Assembly (NCBI GenBank): GCA_038317345.1
Contig: JBBQBH010000006.1
Location: 10,184 to 74,183, forward strand
Direction: 5' to 3'
Length of the DNA stretch: 64,000 bases
Source: Mayfieldus sp038317345
GTDB lineage: Bacteria > Actinomycetota > Thermoleophilia > Solirubrobacterales > 70-9
Below are positions 1-6,613 of the stretch, one piece after another. The translations under genes were made by a program, and so were the position numbers. Within the stretch, counting starts at the first letter, position 1; the number at the start of each line of letters is the position of its first letter. The notes under the pieces were generated by a model that had not been told where the DNA came from, did no database searches, and worked only from the letters and a program-made list of their open reading frames with translations.

Positions 1-355
1 AGACCCGGGTCAGCGGTTTCGAGAAGTCCATCGCGTTCCAGCCCGAGACGATGCGGTCCGACGAGGCGCCGATGCCAAGCACGAAGCGTCCGCCCGAGGC
101 GTCCGCCAGCGCGGCCGTCTGCTGGGCGAGCAACGCCGGCCCCCGGGTCATCACGCCGACGATCCCGGTGCCGAGCCGGGCTCGGTCGGTCCAGGTGGCG
201 GCGAGGGCGAGCGGGGTGAAGCCGTCCGGCCCGTTCGTCTCGCCCGACCAGAGGTCGGTGTAGCCGGCCGCCTCGGCGCGGCGCACGTGCTCCTCGTGGT
301 CGGCCAGCGGCAGCTGCGGAAGAGGCAGCGTCAATCCCCAGCGGCTCGCCATCAT
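1..355 (-). CDS. LLM-class F420-dependent oxidoreductase, N-terminal part (cut by window start)
   Basis: The reverse strand encodes about 118 residues beginning MMASRWGLTLPLPQ and running off base 1. The early beta-alpha pattern, the segment RRAEAAGYTDLWSGE, the LGTGIVGVMTRGPALLAQQ strand-helix and GRFVLGIGASSDRIV are typical of luciferase-like (TIM-barrel) flavin or F420-dependent oxidoreductases. This subgroup normally has about 300 residues, so roughly 60% is outside the window. The ATG at 355 overlaps the stop of an upstream leader ORF as TGATG. No Shine-Dalgarno is visible, so coupled initiation is likely. Substrate unknown; F420 rather than FMN is inferred from the actinobacterial context. 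Confidence 0.85.
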   Translation of the reverse strand, partial: MMASRWGLTLPLPQLPLADHEEHVRRAEAAGYTDLWSGETNGPDGFTPLALAATWTDRARLGTGIVGVMTRGPALLAQQTAALADASGGRFVLGIGASSDRIVSGWNAMDFSKPLTRV

Positions 356-411
356 CAATTGGGTTCGCGCTCGGCCCGACACCGAGCTCTCTTACTGAGC
401 CTCGCGCTCAC
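355..411 (-). CDS. conserved leader peptide, copy 1
   Basis: An 18-codon ORF starts with GTG at 411 and reads MSARLSKRARCRAEREPN, ending in TGA at 357-355. The A of TGA is the A of the ATG of the LLM oxidoreductase (TGATG). Near-identical peptides precede two other genes here (3298-3236 and 50593-50649), in the same orientation and with the same overlap. There is no Shine-Dalgarno before the GTG; a TATAGG hexamer lies 10 bases upstream, so translation could be leaderless. Inferred role: termination-reinitiation or cis-regulation of the downstream gene. The RNA can also form two short hairpins (GCTC/GAGC and CTCGG/CCGAG). Confidence 0.6.
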   Translation of the reverse strand: MSARLSKRARCRAEREPN

Positions 412-480
412 AGCGCCGCACCCTATAACGGAGATGCGGACCGCCCCGACGAGCCCCATGCATCGGATAGGCTCGCCCGC

Positions 481-987
481 GTGGAGTCCAGGGTGCGGCC
501 AGCAGACGAGAAGACCCGCCTGCAGCGGTCCGAGTTGGTCGGGCTCGCGTCATCCGCCGTGCTCGTCATTTCCATGTTCCTGCCCTGGTATTCGCTCAGC
601 CACACGCCCGAGCGAATCAAGCAGAACTCCTGGGCCTGCGGCGCCGGCCACTACGACTGCAGCGGCTGGGCGACGTTCCCAATCGCCCGCTGGCTGTTCC
701 TGCTGGCGGCGGCGGCGCCGATCATCCTCACCTACTTCATCCTCACCAGCCAGAAGGGCAAGTACCCGACCGGCGAGGCGACGATGACCACCGGCCTCGC
801 GGTGGTCGTCCTGGTCGGCTTCAACGGCATCGTCTCCAAGCCCGGGAGCGGGGTGCAGTTCGGGATCGGCCTCGAGCCCGCATACTTCCTGGCGATGCTT
901 GCTGGCCTGGTGATGGCGGGGGCAGGCGCCGCTCGTTCGCTGGAGTCTGGCGGCGGCGCGGAGCGAAAACCGCCAGCCACCTTCTAG
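481..987 (+). CDS. small integral membrane protein, unknown function
   Basis: A 168-residue protein with a GTG start (MESRVRPADEKTRLQR). It has four hydrophobic segments at about residues 20-37, 64-85, 99-116 and 127-148, with a basic N-terminus likely cytoplasmic. The loop after the first segment contains two cysteines (CGAGHYDC), which could form a disulfide outside the cell. No catalytic motif is recognised. It ends 10 bp before glpX on the same strand, so the two may be cotranscribed. Annotated only as a membrane protein; a functional link with glpX is not implied. Confidence 0.7.
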   Translation: MESRVRPADEKTRLQRSELVGLASSAVLVISMFLPWYSLSHTPERIKQNSWACGAGHYDCSGWATFPIARWLFLLAAAAPIILTYFILTSQKGKYPTGEATMTTGLAVVVLVGFNGIVSKPGSGVQFGIGLEPAYFLAMLAGLVMAGAGAARSLESGGGAERKPPATF

Positions 988-997
988 CCTCTCGGCC

Positions 998-2017
998 ATG
1001 GGCGTCATCTCCCACGATGTTCGCTCCGGTACCAAGCCGGACCGCAACCTGGCGCTCGAGCTGGTGCGCGTCACCGAGGCTGCAGCGCTGGCCGCGGCGC
1101 GCTGGGTCGGCCGCGGCGACAAGGAAGCCGCCGACCAGGCGGCGGTCGACGCGATGCGACTGATGATGCACACGGTCCCCATGGACGGGATCGTGGTGAT
1201 CGGAGAGGGGGAGAAGGACGAGGCGCCGATGCTCTACAACGGCGAGAGCATCGGCGACGGAAGCCCGCCGGTGGTGGATATCGCGGTCGACCCCCTGGAA
1301 GGTACGACGCTGACCGCCCAAGGGCAGCCCGCGGCGCTCTCCGTGATCGCCCTCGCCGAGCGCGGATCGATGTTCGATCCCGGCCCCTGCGTCTATATGG
1401 AGAAGCTGGCCGGGGGCCCTCAGGTCGCCGACTGCCTCAGCCTCGACGTCCCGCTCACCGAGGTGATCGAGCGAGTGGCCGAGCGCAAGGGCGTCGGGGT
1501 CGGAGACCTGATGGTGATAATGCTCGACCGCGAGCGCCACCAGGAGGCAGTGGTCGAGATCCGCAAGTTGGGCGCGCGGATCCGTTTCATCAGCGACGGC
1601 GACGTCTCGGCCGCACTTCAGGCGGTCACCGAGAGTCGTGGCGTCGACCTCTTGTGGGGGATCGGCGGCACCCCGGAGGGGGTTCTCTCGGCGGCCGCGA
1701 TCAAATGCCTCGGCGGGCAGCTGCTGGGGCGGCTGTGGCCGCGCGACGACGCCGAGCGCAAGGCGGCCGTCGACGCCGGTTACGACCTCGACGAGGTGCT
1801 GACCGTCGACCGCCTGGTCGGAGGCGGCGACGTCTTCTTCGCCGCGACCGGGGTCACCGACGGCGATCTGCTCGATGGGGTTCGCTATCTCGGCGACGGC
1901 CACGCGACCACCGAGTCGCTGGTGATGCGCTCGCGTTCGGGCACCGTGCGAACCGTGAAGGCACGCCACGATCGGGCGAAGCTGCGCGAGATCACCGGTT
2001 CCCAGATCTACGGCTAG
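998..2017 (+). CDS. glpX: class II fructose-1,6-bisphosphatase
   Basis: This 339-residue protein hydrolyses fructose 1,6-bisphosphate to fructose 6-phosphate in gluconeogenesis, in the cytoplasm, using divalent metal. GlpX family marks are clear: GEGEKDEAPML at residues 69-79 and DPLEGT at 98-103 (metal and phosphate ligands), then GGTPEGVLSAAAIK further on. Length matches the family (320-345). The ATG at 998 gives the expected N-terminus beginning just before the RNLALELVRVTEAAA helix. Actinobacteria typically rely on this class II enzyme instead of class I Fbp. The gene converges with the BrkB-family gene, with only 14 bases between stops. Confidence 0.95.
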   Translation: MGVISHDVRSGTKPDRNLALELVRVTEAAALAAARWVGRGDKEAADQAAVDAMRLMMHTVPMDGIVVIGEGEKDEAPMLYNGESIGDGSPPVVDIAVDPLEGTTLTAQGQPAALSVIALAERGSMFDPGPCVYMEKLAGGPQVADCLSLDVPLTEVIERVAERKGVGVGDLMVIMLDRERHQEAVVEIRKLGARIRFISDGDVSAALQAVTESRGVDLLWGIGGTPEGVLSAAAIKCLGGQLLGRLWPRDDAERKAAVDAGYDLDEVLTVDRLVGGGDVFFAATGVTDGDLLDGVRYLGDGHATTESLVMRSRSGTVRTVKARHDRAKLREITGSQIYG

Positions 2018-2031
2018 GCGGTTCGCGACGC

Positions 2032-2961
2032 CTAGCCGGGCATCTGTCCGACTTCGCGCAGCGAGCCGGTGTCGTGCACCTCGTGGCGCACTGCGTTGAT
2101 CACCGCGCCGGCCAGGATCGAGAGGCTGAGCGCGTAGAACCAGAGCAGCGCGATGAGGACGAAGCCGACGGTGGAGCCGAAGCGGCTGAGGCTGGAGACA
2201 TTTGCGAGGTAGAACGGGAAGGCCCAGTTGGCGAGGCCGGTCGTGATGGTCACGAACAGCGCCCCTGGCCACACTGCTTGCCACGGCATGTGTCCCTTGG
2301 GAACGGCCCAGAAGATTACGCAGCTGACGAGGAAGGTCAGCGACAAGGCAGCGACGATCAGCAGGATGTTGTCAACGGCGCGAATGTGGGAGAGCCCGAA
2401 CGGAAGGTCGTTGGTGCTTGCCACCAGCGATCCCTCGACGGTGGGCAGCACAACGCTGGCACCGAGGAACAAAAAGACGACGATCAGCATCCCGAAGGCG
2501 AAGCGCTTCTGCTCGACCCAGCCCCGGCATTCGACGTGGTAGATGCGGCAGAAGGCGGTGTCCATCGCCCCCCAGAACGAGGCGCCGATCCACAGCGAGC
2601 CGACCGCGGCGACGACGCCAAAGGTCGTCGAGTTGTCCCGGATGCGGGTCAACACGTCGGTGAGCGTGTGCTGCTCGACGTTCGGAAACAGGCGCTGCAG
2701 ATCGAGCAGGATGCTGGTCTCGACGTCCGTGCTGCGCAGCACCTGGCCGAAGATGAAGAGGACCAGGAGCACGAACGGGAAGACCGCCAGCAGCAGGTTG
2801 TAGGCGACCATCGCCGACAGCCCGGTGATGTTCTCGCGGTAGGCCCGGTGCCAGAAGGCGACCAGGTAGGCCCGCAGCCGGTGCTCTCTCGGCGACCGCG
2901 TCGGCGTCGTGGCCGAGGGTCGATCCGCGGCCGAGCCCTGGCACGGCCGCGTGGCTGCCAT
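2032..2961 (-). CDS. YihY/BrkB family inner membrane protein
   Basis: A 309-residue polytopic membrane protein. After a basic, Pro/Ser/Thr-rich cytoplasmic N-terminus of about 35 residues comes the family hallmark: an amphipathic helix then AYNLLLAVFPFVLLVLFIFG (TM1), with five more hydrophobic segments to about residue 290. Family members were once called ribonuclease BN, but no nuclease function is supported; a permease or envelope role is suspected. Its ATG overlaps the stop of the preceding small gene as TGATG (2963-2959), implying translational coupling and a two-gene unit headed by leader peptide copy 2. Confidence 0.85.
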   Translation of the reverse strand: MAATRPCQGSAADRPSATTPTRSPREHRLRAYLVAFWHRAYRENITGLSAMVAYNLLLAVFPFVLLVLFIFGQVLRSTDVETSILLDLQRLFPNVEQHTLTDVLTRIRDNSTTFGVVAAVGSLWIGASFWGAMDTAFCRIYHVECRGWVEQKRFAFGMLIVVFLFLGASVVLPTVEGSLVASTNDLPFGLSHIRAVDNILLIVAALSLTFLVSCVIFWAVPKGHMPWQAVWPGALFVTITTGLANWAFPFYLANVSSLSRFGSTVGFVLIALLWFYALSLSILAGAVINAVRHEVHDTGSLREVGQMPG

Positions 2962-3236
2962 CAGCGCCCTACGACCCTCCCGAGACCGCCGACGGCGCGA
3001 CCGGCGAGCTTCAATCCCGCCGCTGCGGCACCCGCCGCGAGCTTGGCACCGGTTTGTGCCAGCTGCTCGACCTCGGCGAGGTCGGAGCGCGAAGCCTCGC
3101 GCGGCGATTCGGCGGCCGGTTCGGTGCGGGCTTTTTGGGCAGCCGCGCGAGCGCCGGCGCGCCGCGGGCTCTCGATGTTCGGACGGCGCCTTGGCAGGCT
3201 CCCGAGGATCTCCCTTTCGTCTTCAGCGTCGGGCAT
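2961..3236 (-). CDS. small Ala/Arg-rich protein, unknown function
   Basis: A 91-residue protein starting MPDAEDEREILGSLPRRRPN. The first third is charged and probably disordered; residues about 55-91 form an Ala/Gly-rich amphipathic helix (QTGAKLAAGAAAAGLKLAG) and a basic end. I chose the ATG at 3236 over the GTG at 3239 because the ATG overlaps the leader-peptide stop as TGATG, exactly as in two other loci. Its own stop overlaps the BrkB-family start as TGATG, so three ORFs are chained by reinitiation overlaps. No family recognised; it might associate with the BrkB-type membrane protein. Confidence 0.6.
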   Translation of the reverse strand: MPDAEDEREILGSLPRRRPNIESPRRAGARAAAQKARTEPAAESPREASRSDLAEVEQLAQTGAKLAAGAAAAGLKLAGRAVGGLGRVVGR

Positions 3237-3298
3237 CACGACAAGAGGAGTTCGCGCTCGGCCCTACGGCATGCTCCTTTGATGAGCCTCGCGCTCAC
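3236..3298 (-). CDS. conserved leader peptide, copy 2
   Basis: A GTG-started ORF of 20 codons begins MSARLIKGACRRAERELL and stops with TGA at 3238-3236, overlapping the ATG of the next gene (TGATG). It matches copies 1 and 3 in the MSARL start, the K at residue 7 and the AERE block. No Shine-Dalgarno lies before the GTG; a TACGCT hexamer ends 6 bases upstream, so a leaderless start is possible. This is the longest copy and has the weakest second RNA hairpin, which favours selection on the peptide or on the act of translation. Confidence 0.6.
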   Translation of the reverse strand: MSARLIKGACRRAERELLLS

Positions 3299-3423
3299 GG
3301 GGCGAGCGTAACAATCTGCTCCGCTGGTGTTCGATCTTTTCCCCACGGGCTTGGGTTTCAGGGACCGGTACCGATACTTCCGCGCAAAACGCCGGTTTTG
3401 GCTTGAAATCGGGCTGTCAGATC

Positions 3424-3452
3424 TTGACTTCATAAACTGAAGCGGATAGGAT
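3424..3452 (+). promoter_or_regulatory. sigma-70-type promoter for rpoD
   Basis: TTGACT at 3424-3429 and TAGGAT at 3447-3452 are separated by exactly 17 bases. Transcription would begin near 3459 and give a ~140-base leader before the rpoD ATG at 3601. This is the best-matching housekeeping promoter seen in the window. It lies in a 360-base gap (3240-3600) between divergent genes that otherwise holds leader peptide copy 2 and the hairpin region described next. Confidence 0.6.
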
Positions 3453-3509
3453 ACGAACATACGTTTGACTTGAGCGCCAGCCGACCGACCCCGGCACTAG
3501 CAGTACAGT

Positions 3510-3555
3510 CGCGGATCCGCTTGCACGGTCCGCGTTTTTGTGACTTTAAACGCGG
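3510..3555 (+). terminator. intrinsic terminator / possible attenuator in the rpoD leader
   Basis: CGCGGA (3510-3515) plus CCG pairs with CGG plus TCCGCG (3529-3534), one bulged T, followed directly by TTTTT (3535-3539): a Rho-independent terminator shape. It lies downstream of the rpoD promoter and 60 bases before the ATG. A competing 8-bp hairpin uses the terminator's 3' arm: CCGCGTTT (3530-3537) with AAACGCGG (3548-3555). An exact 11-base direct repeat TTGAGCGCCAG flanks the structure at 3470-3480 and 3556-3566. Inferred: attenuation of rpoD or release of a short leader RNA. It could also simply terminate stray transcription. Confidence 0.5.
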
Positions 3556-3600
3556 TTGAGCGCCAGGCACCTGGGAACAAAGAACGAATAAGGGAAAAGG

Positions 3601-4704
3601 ATGCTGGTAGCAGAACTTCAAGAACTTGAAGAGGTAAAGGGCCTCGTCACCAAGGGGCAGCAGTTTGGCGTGCTCACCTTTGGCGATGTCGCCTCCGCGG
3701 TCTCGGAGGTCGATCTCGACGAGTCAGACGTCGAGGATCTCTACGGACACATCGAGCGACAGGGAATCGAGCTGGTCGAGGACGTCGACCCAGCTCAGAA
3801 GACCTCTCCCGATGCCGAGCCCAGCGACGGCAAGCGTGGCCGGCGCCGCCAGAAGCAGACGCTGGACCTGAAGCCGGACATGACCACGGATTCGCTGCAG
3901 CTCTTCCTCAAGGACATCGGCAAGGTTCGCCTGCTCACTGCCCAGGAAGAAGTTGATCTTGCGAAGCGGATCGAGCGCGGCGATCTCGACGCGAAGCAGA
4001 AGATGGTGGAGTCGAACCTCCGCCTCGTCGTCTCGATCGCCAAGAACTACCGCAACCAGGGCCTGCCCTTCCTCGACCTGATCCAGGAGGGCACGCTGGG
4101 CCTGGTCCGTGCGGCGGAGAAGTTCGACTACCGCAAGGGCTTCAAGTTCTCGACTTACGCGACCTGGTGGATCCGGCAGGCAATCGCTCGCGCGCTCGCC
4201 GACAAGGCGCGCACGATTCGCATCCCCGTCCACGTGGTCGAAAAGCTCAACAAGATCGGTCGCGCGGAGCGCAAGCTCGTCACCGAGCTGGGCCGTGAGC
4301 CCACCCCGGAGGAGATTGCCGAGGTGACCGGGATCGACCCCGAGGAGGTCGACTCGATCAAGCGTTCCGCCCAGGCGCCGGTCTCGCTGGAGAAGCCGGT
4401 CGGCGACGAGGAGGAGTCCGAGTTCGGGCAGTTCATCGCCGACGAGAAGGCCGAGTCACCGTTCGAGCGGGCCGCCGATCTGCTTACCAAGGAAGCCCTC
4501 AAGGAAGCGCTGGAGAATCTCTCCTACCGCGAGCGTCGTGTGCTCGAGCTTCGCTACGGGCTTGGCGGCGAGCACCCGCGCACCCTCGACGAGGTGGGAC
4601 GGACCTTCAACGTCACCCGCGAGCGCATTCGGCAGATCGAGAATCAGTCGCTTAAGAAGCTGCAGAGCCTCGCCGAGGCTCAAAAGCTCCGCGAAGTCGC
4701 CTAA
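3601..4704 (+). CDS. rpoD: primary RNA polymerase sigma factor (RpoD/SigA)
   Basis: A 367-residue group 1 sigma-70 factor directing RNA polymerase to housekeeping promoters. A region 1.1-like domain covers about residues 10-60 (VTKGQQFGVLTFGDVASAV), followed by a basic acidic-mixed linker. Region 1.2 starts at DSLQLFLKDIGKVRLLT, region 2 contains NLRLVVSIAKNY, GLPFLDLIQEG and the invariant KFSTYATWWIRQAI, region 3 follows, and region 4 ends with the helix-turn-helix RTLDEVGRTFNVTRERIRQIE. The short AAGGGAAAAGG tract precedes the ATG. This is probably the essential housekeeping sigma factor; its own leader carries an attenuator-like structure. Confidence 0.95.
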   Translation: MLVAELQELEEVKGLVTKGQQFGVLTFGDVASAVSEVDLDESDVEDLYGHIERQGIELVEDVDPAQKTSPDAEPSDGKRGRRRQKQTLDLKPDMTTDSLQLFLKDIGKVRLLTAQEEVDLAKRIERGDLDAKQKMVESNLRLVVSIAKNYRNQGLPFLDLIQEGTLGLVRAAEKFDYRKGFKFSTYATWWIRQAIARALADKARTIRIPVHVVEKLNKIGRAERKLVTELGREPTPEEIAEVTGIDPEEVDSIKRSAQAPVSLEKPVGDEEESEFGQFIADEKAESPFERAADLLTKEALKEALENLSYRERRVLELRYGLGGEHPRTLDEVGRTFNVTRERIRQIENQSLKKLQSLAEAQKLREVA

Positions 4705-4729
4705 GGCGATACGCGGTTAGGCTCGGCCG

Positions 4730-5347
4730 GTGCAGCAGCCGGCCGGGCAGATCTCGGTGCGCAGGGCGCAGCCCGGAGATCATCCACGGGTTGCCGAGGC
4801 GTTGGCGGCTGCCTTCGCCGACGATCCTGCCTGGTCGTGGCTGATGCCATTCGCCGATCGCCAGAAGCGCCAGCGGCTTTTCTTCGAGACCGAGTTGCGA
4901 CTCCTGGTGCCGGATCGGCGCGAGGTCTGGACGACCGAGGACGGCAGCGCCGCCGCGCTCTGGGCGCCGCCCGGTCGCTGGTCGGTTCCAATGGGAACGG
5001 TGCTGCGAGAAGCGCCGCCGATGCTGCGCGTGTTCGGACGCCGGCTGCCGTTGGCGCTGCGTTACCTGCTGCGGGTCGAACGCCTGCATCCGACCAAGCC
5101 TCCCCACTGGTATTTGGAGATCATCGGAACCGAGCCAGCCCAGCAGGGCCGGGGACTGGGGTCGGCGCTGTTGCGCCCTGTCCTGGCGCTCTGCGATCGG
5201 GACGGTGTCGGCGCCTACCTGGAGGCCAGCAGCGAGAGGAGCCGTGCTCTATACGAGCGCCACGGGTTCCGCGTCGTCGAGAGGTTCAACATGCCGGGCG
5301 GCGGTCCGGAGATTCGCCGCATGTGGCGCGACCCAGGCGGCCCGTAG
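4730..5347 (+). CDS. GNAT family N-acetyltransferase
   Basis: A 205-residue acetyltransferase with a GTG start 25 bases after rpoD. The acetyl-CoA pyrophosphate-binding motif A is at about residues 137-147 (AQQGRGLGSALL), with beta4 WYLEIIGTEP before it and the beta5-alpha4 segment AYLEASSERSRALYERHGF after. The N-terminal half (RRAQPGDHPRVAEALAAAFADDP) is the usual GNAT beginning. The acceptor substrate is unknown; the Ala/Asp-rich start with the later WRDP end resembles small-molecule GNATs rather than RimI. It may be cotranscribed with rpoD. Confidence 0.85.
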   Translation: MQQPAGQISVRRAQPGDHPRVAEALAAAFADDPAWSWLMPFADRQKRQRLFFETELRLLVPDRREVWTTEDGSAAALWAPPGRWSVPMGTVLREAPPMLRVFGRRLPLALRYLLRVERLHPTKPPHWYLEIIGTEPAQQGRGLGSALLRPVLALCDRDGVGAYLEASSERSRALYERHGFRVVERFNMPGGGPEIRRMWRDPGGP

Positions 5348-5368
5348 CCGTCACATCTCGGCGTCCTC

Positions 5369-5422
5369 GGGCGGTCGTCTTGCTCACTTGCGATCTCAGC
5401 AAGCTCGCTACGACGACCGCCC
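5369..5422. terminator. strong hairpin between convergent genes
   Basis: An 11-bp perfect stem GGGCGGTCGTC (5369-5379) with GACGACCGCCC (5412-5422) encloses a second stem CTTGCT (5379-5384) / AGCAAG (5398-5403). It sits between the stops of the GNAT gene and the convergent anchored-protein gene, so bidirectional termination is the simplest role. There is no T-tract. Its inner segment TCAGCAAGCTCGC resembles the left part of the in-frame element at 36553-36613, so it may be a diverged or solo relative. Confidence 0.4.
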
Positions 5423-5467
5423 TGCGTCCACCGACCTGCTCGGCTCCGTGCCGCCTGAGGTGACCGC

Positions 5468-5992
5468 CTACGGGCAGATCACCACGAGGTGAAAGTCGCC
5501 GTCGACGTCGGCGCCGGTGTTGTCACGCGTGCGAACCTGCAACGCATTCGGTGAACCGGATACGCCGTTGGTCTGGGCGTACCCAGCCCCCGGGGTGCCC
5601 GTGGCCGCGTTGTTGCGGGCCGCGACGTTCGCGCAACCCGAGACGTCGAACGGGAAATTCACCGTCACCGCTCCGCCGCTCTCCTGCAGGGTGACGCCAG
5701 AGGTGTTGGTCCGCGCCAGGGAGACGTTGTTGGGCCCTGCCGGGTTGTTGGCCACCACCCAGAACACGTTGGTCGCCCGCTTGGCGCTGGGCACCGTCCC
5801 GATCTTCGAGGTATTGATCTGGAAACCGGTCAGCGTGTTCTTCTTCAGCTTGCCGCCGCCGATTGACTGCTTGACGATCGAGCCGCCGTTGATCCTCTGC
5901 GCCGCATAGGCGGTGCCCGCCAGCGCGACGATCAGCGCGATCACGGAAACGATCAGTGCAGGCGACGGCCGCGTCCACTTGAGCTTGCTCAT
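5468..5992 (-). CDS. membrane-anchored extracellular protein, unknown function
   Basis: A 174-residue protein whose N-terminus (KWTRPSPALIVSVIALIVAL) is a signal anchor or signal peptide ending near AGTAYA. A short basic, Ile/Gly-rich linker (INGGSIVKQSIGGGKLKKNT) and a Ser/Thr/Asn-rich beta-type domain of about 110 residues follow, ending DGDFHLVVICP. Two cysteines (residues near 123 and 173) could pair. AAGGAG lies just before the ATG, a clear ribosome site. A second member with the same layout is at 61079-61693, so this is a lineage family of exported beta-sandwich-like proteins. Function unknown. Confidence 0.65.
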   Translation of the reverse strand: MSKLKWTRPSPALIVSVIALIVALAGTAYAAQRINGGSIVKQSIGGGKLKKNTLTGFQINTSKIGTVPSAKRATNVFWVVANNPAGPNNVSLARTNTSGVTLQESGGAVTVNFPFDVSGCANVAARNNAATGTPGAGYAQTNGVSGSPNALQVRTRDNTGADVDGDFHLVVICP

Positions 5993-6127
5993 GGGACTCC
6001 TTTCTTGCTCTACTCGAGCCGCGCTGCCTTGTTTCCTGCCGGCGGCTCTCTCAGCGCTACCAACAATTGAGCATGACCGGCGATGCGGTGGGCGAGCGTA
6101 AGATCTCTTTCCCCAGTTTTCCGGAGC

Positions 6128-6168
6128 CCAGGCGTTGAGCCTCGGCGGCGAGGCTCAACAACGCCTGG
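6128..6168. repeat. 17-bp stem-loop in divergent intergenic region
   Basis: CCAGGCGTTGAGCCTCG (6128-6144) pairs fully with the right arm 6149-6168 apart from a 3-base bulge, closing on a GCGG tetraloop. It lies between the divergent starts of the anchored protein (5992) and the small membrane protein (6190). No T-tract follows on either strand, so a terminator is not convincing; a protein-binding site, transcript-stabilising structure or dispersed palindrome are alternatives. Confidence 0.45.
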
Positions 6169-6189
6169 AGTCATGTCGATCCCAGCCGC

Positions 6190-6582
6190 ATGGAATTGGC
6201 AAGCCTCAATTTCGCCGTCTGCTGGTACGTGACCCTCGCGGTGCTCGGGTTCGCGACCTGGTTCGCCGCCCGTTCACGGGTCCAGGTCAGCCTCGAACAG
6301 ATCGGTCTCGTGTTCCTGGTCGGGATCGCCGCGGGGCTGGTCATGTACCTCGCCCCGAGCGGGGTCGCCAGTATGCATTCACCACACGACCTCCAGCTGC
6401 GCTTCTTCTGCGCGCTCGGGATCTCCTGGCTGGTCGCGATGCGGGCCATGCCGGCAGGCGCCGGGCCGGCGGGTTATTCGAGCCTCGCATTGGCCGGCTT
6501 CGCCGGCGTCAACGCGCCCCTCTTGGCCTTCGTGGCCTCCTCGTTCATGGTCTGCGGCGGCCAAGCTGGCTGCGCCCTCTAA
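6190..6582 (+). CDS. small hydrophobic membrane protein, unknown function
   Basis: A 130-residue protein, mostly hydrophobic, with about four membrane segments (residues 8-26, 37-56, 68-84, 94-116) and a C-terminal CGGQAGCAL. No motif recognised. It ends 31 bases before the first pilT and is the first gene of the pilus-oriented strand run, so it may belong to that operon, but nothing in the sequence proves a pilus role. Confidence 0.5.
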   Translation: MELASLNFAVCWYVTLAVLGFATWFAARSRVQVSLEQIGLVFLVGIAAGLVMYLAPSGVASMHSPHDLQLRFFCALGISWLVAMRAMPAGAGPAGYSSLALAGFAGVNAPLLAFVASSFMVCGGQAGCAL

Positions 6583-6613
6583 AGGCTTCGCCCAGTCTTC
6601 CGATAAGCGTCAC

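Noticed and set aside
821..2284. 487-residue minus-strand open frame over glpX
   Set aside because: Antisense to glpX and across the convergent gene end; no motif and no plausible start context.
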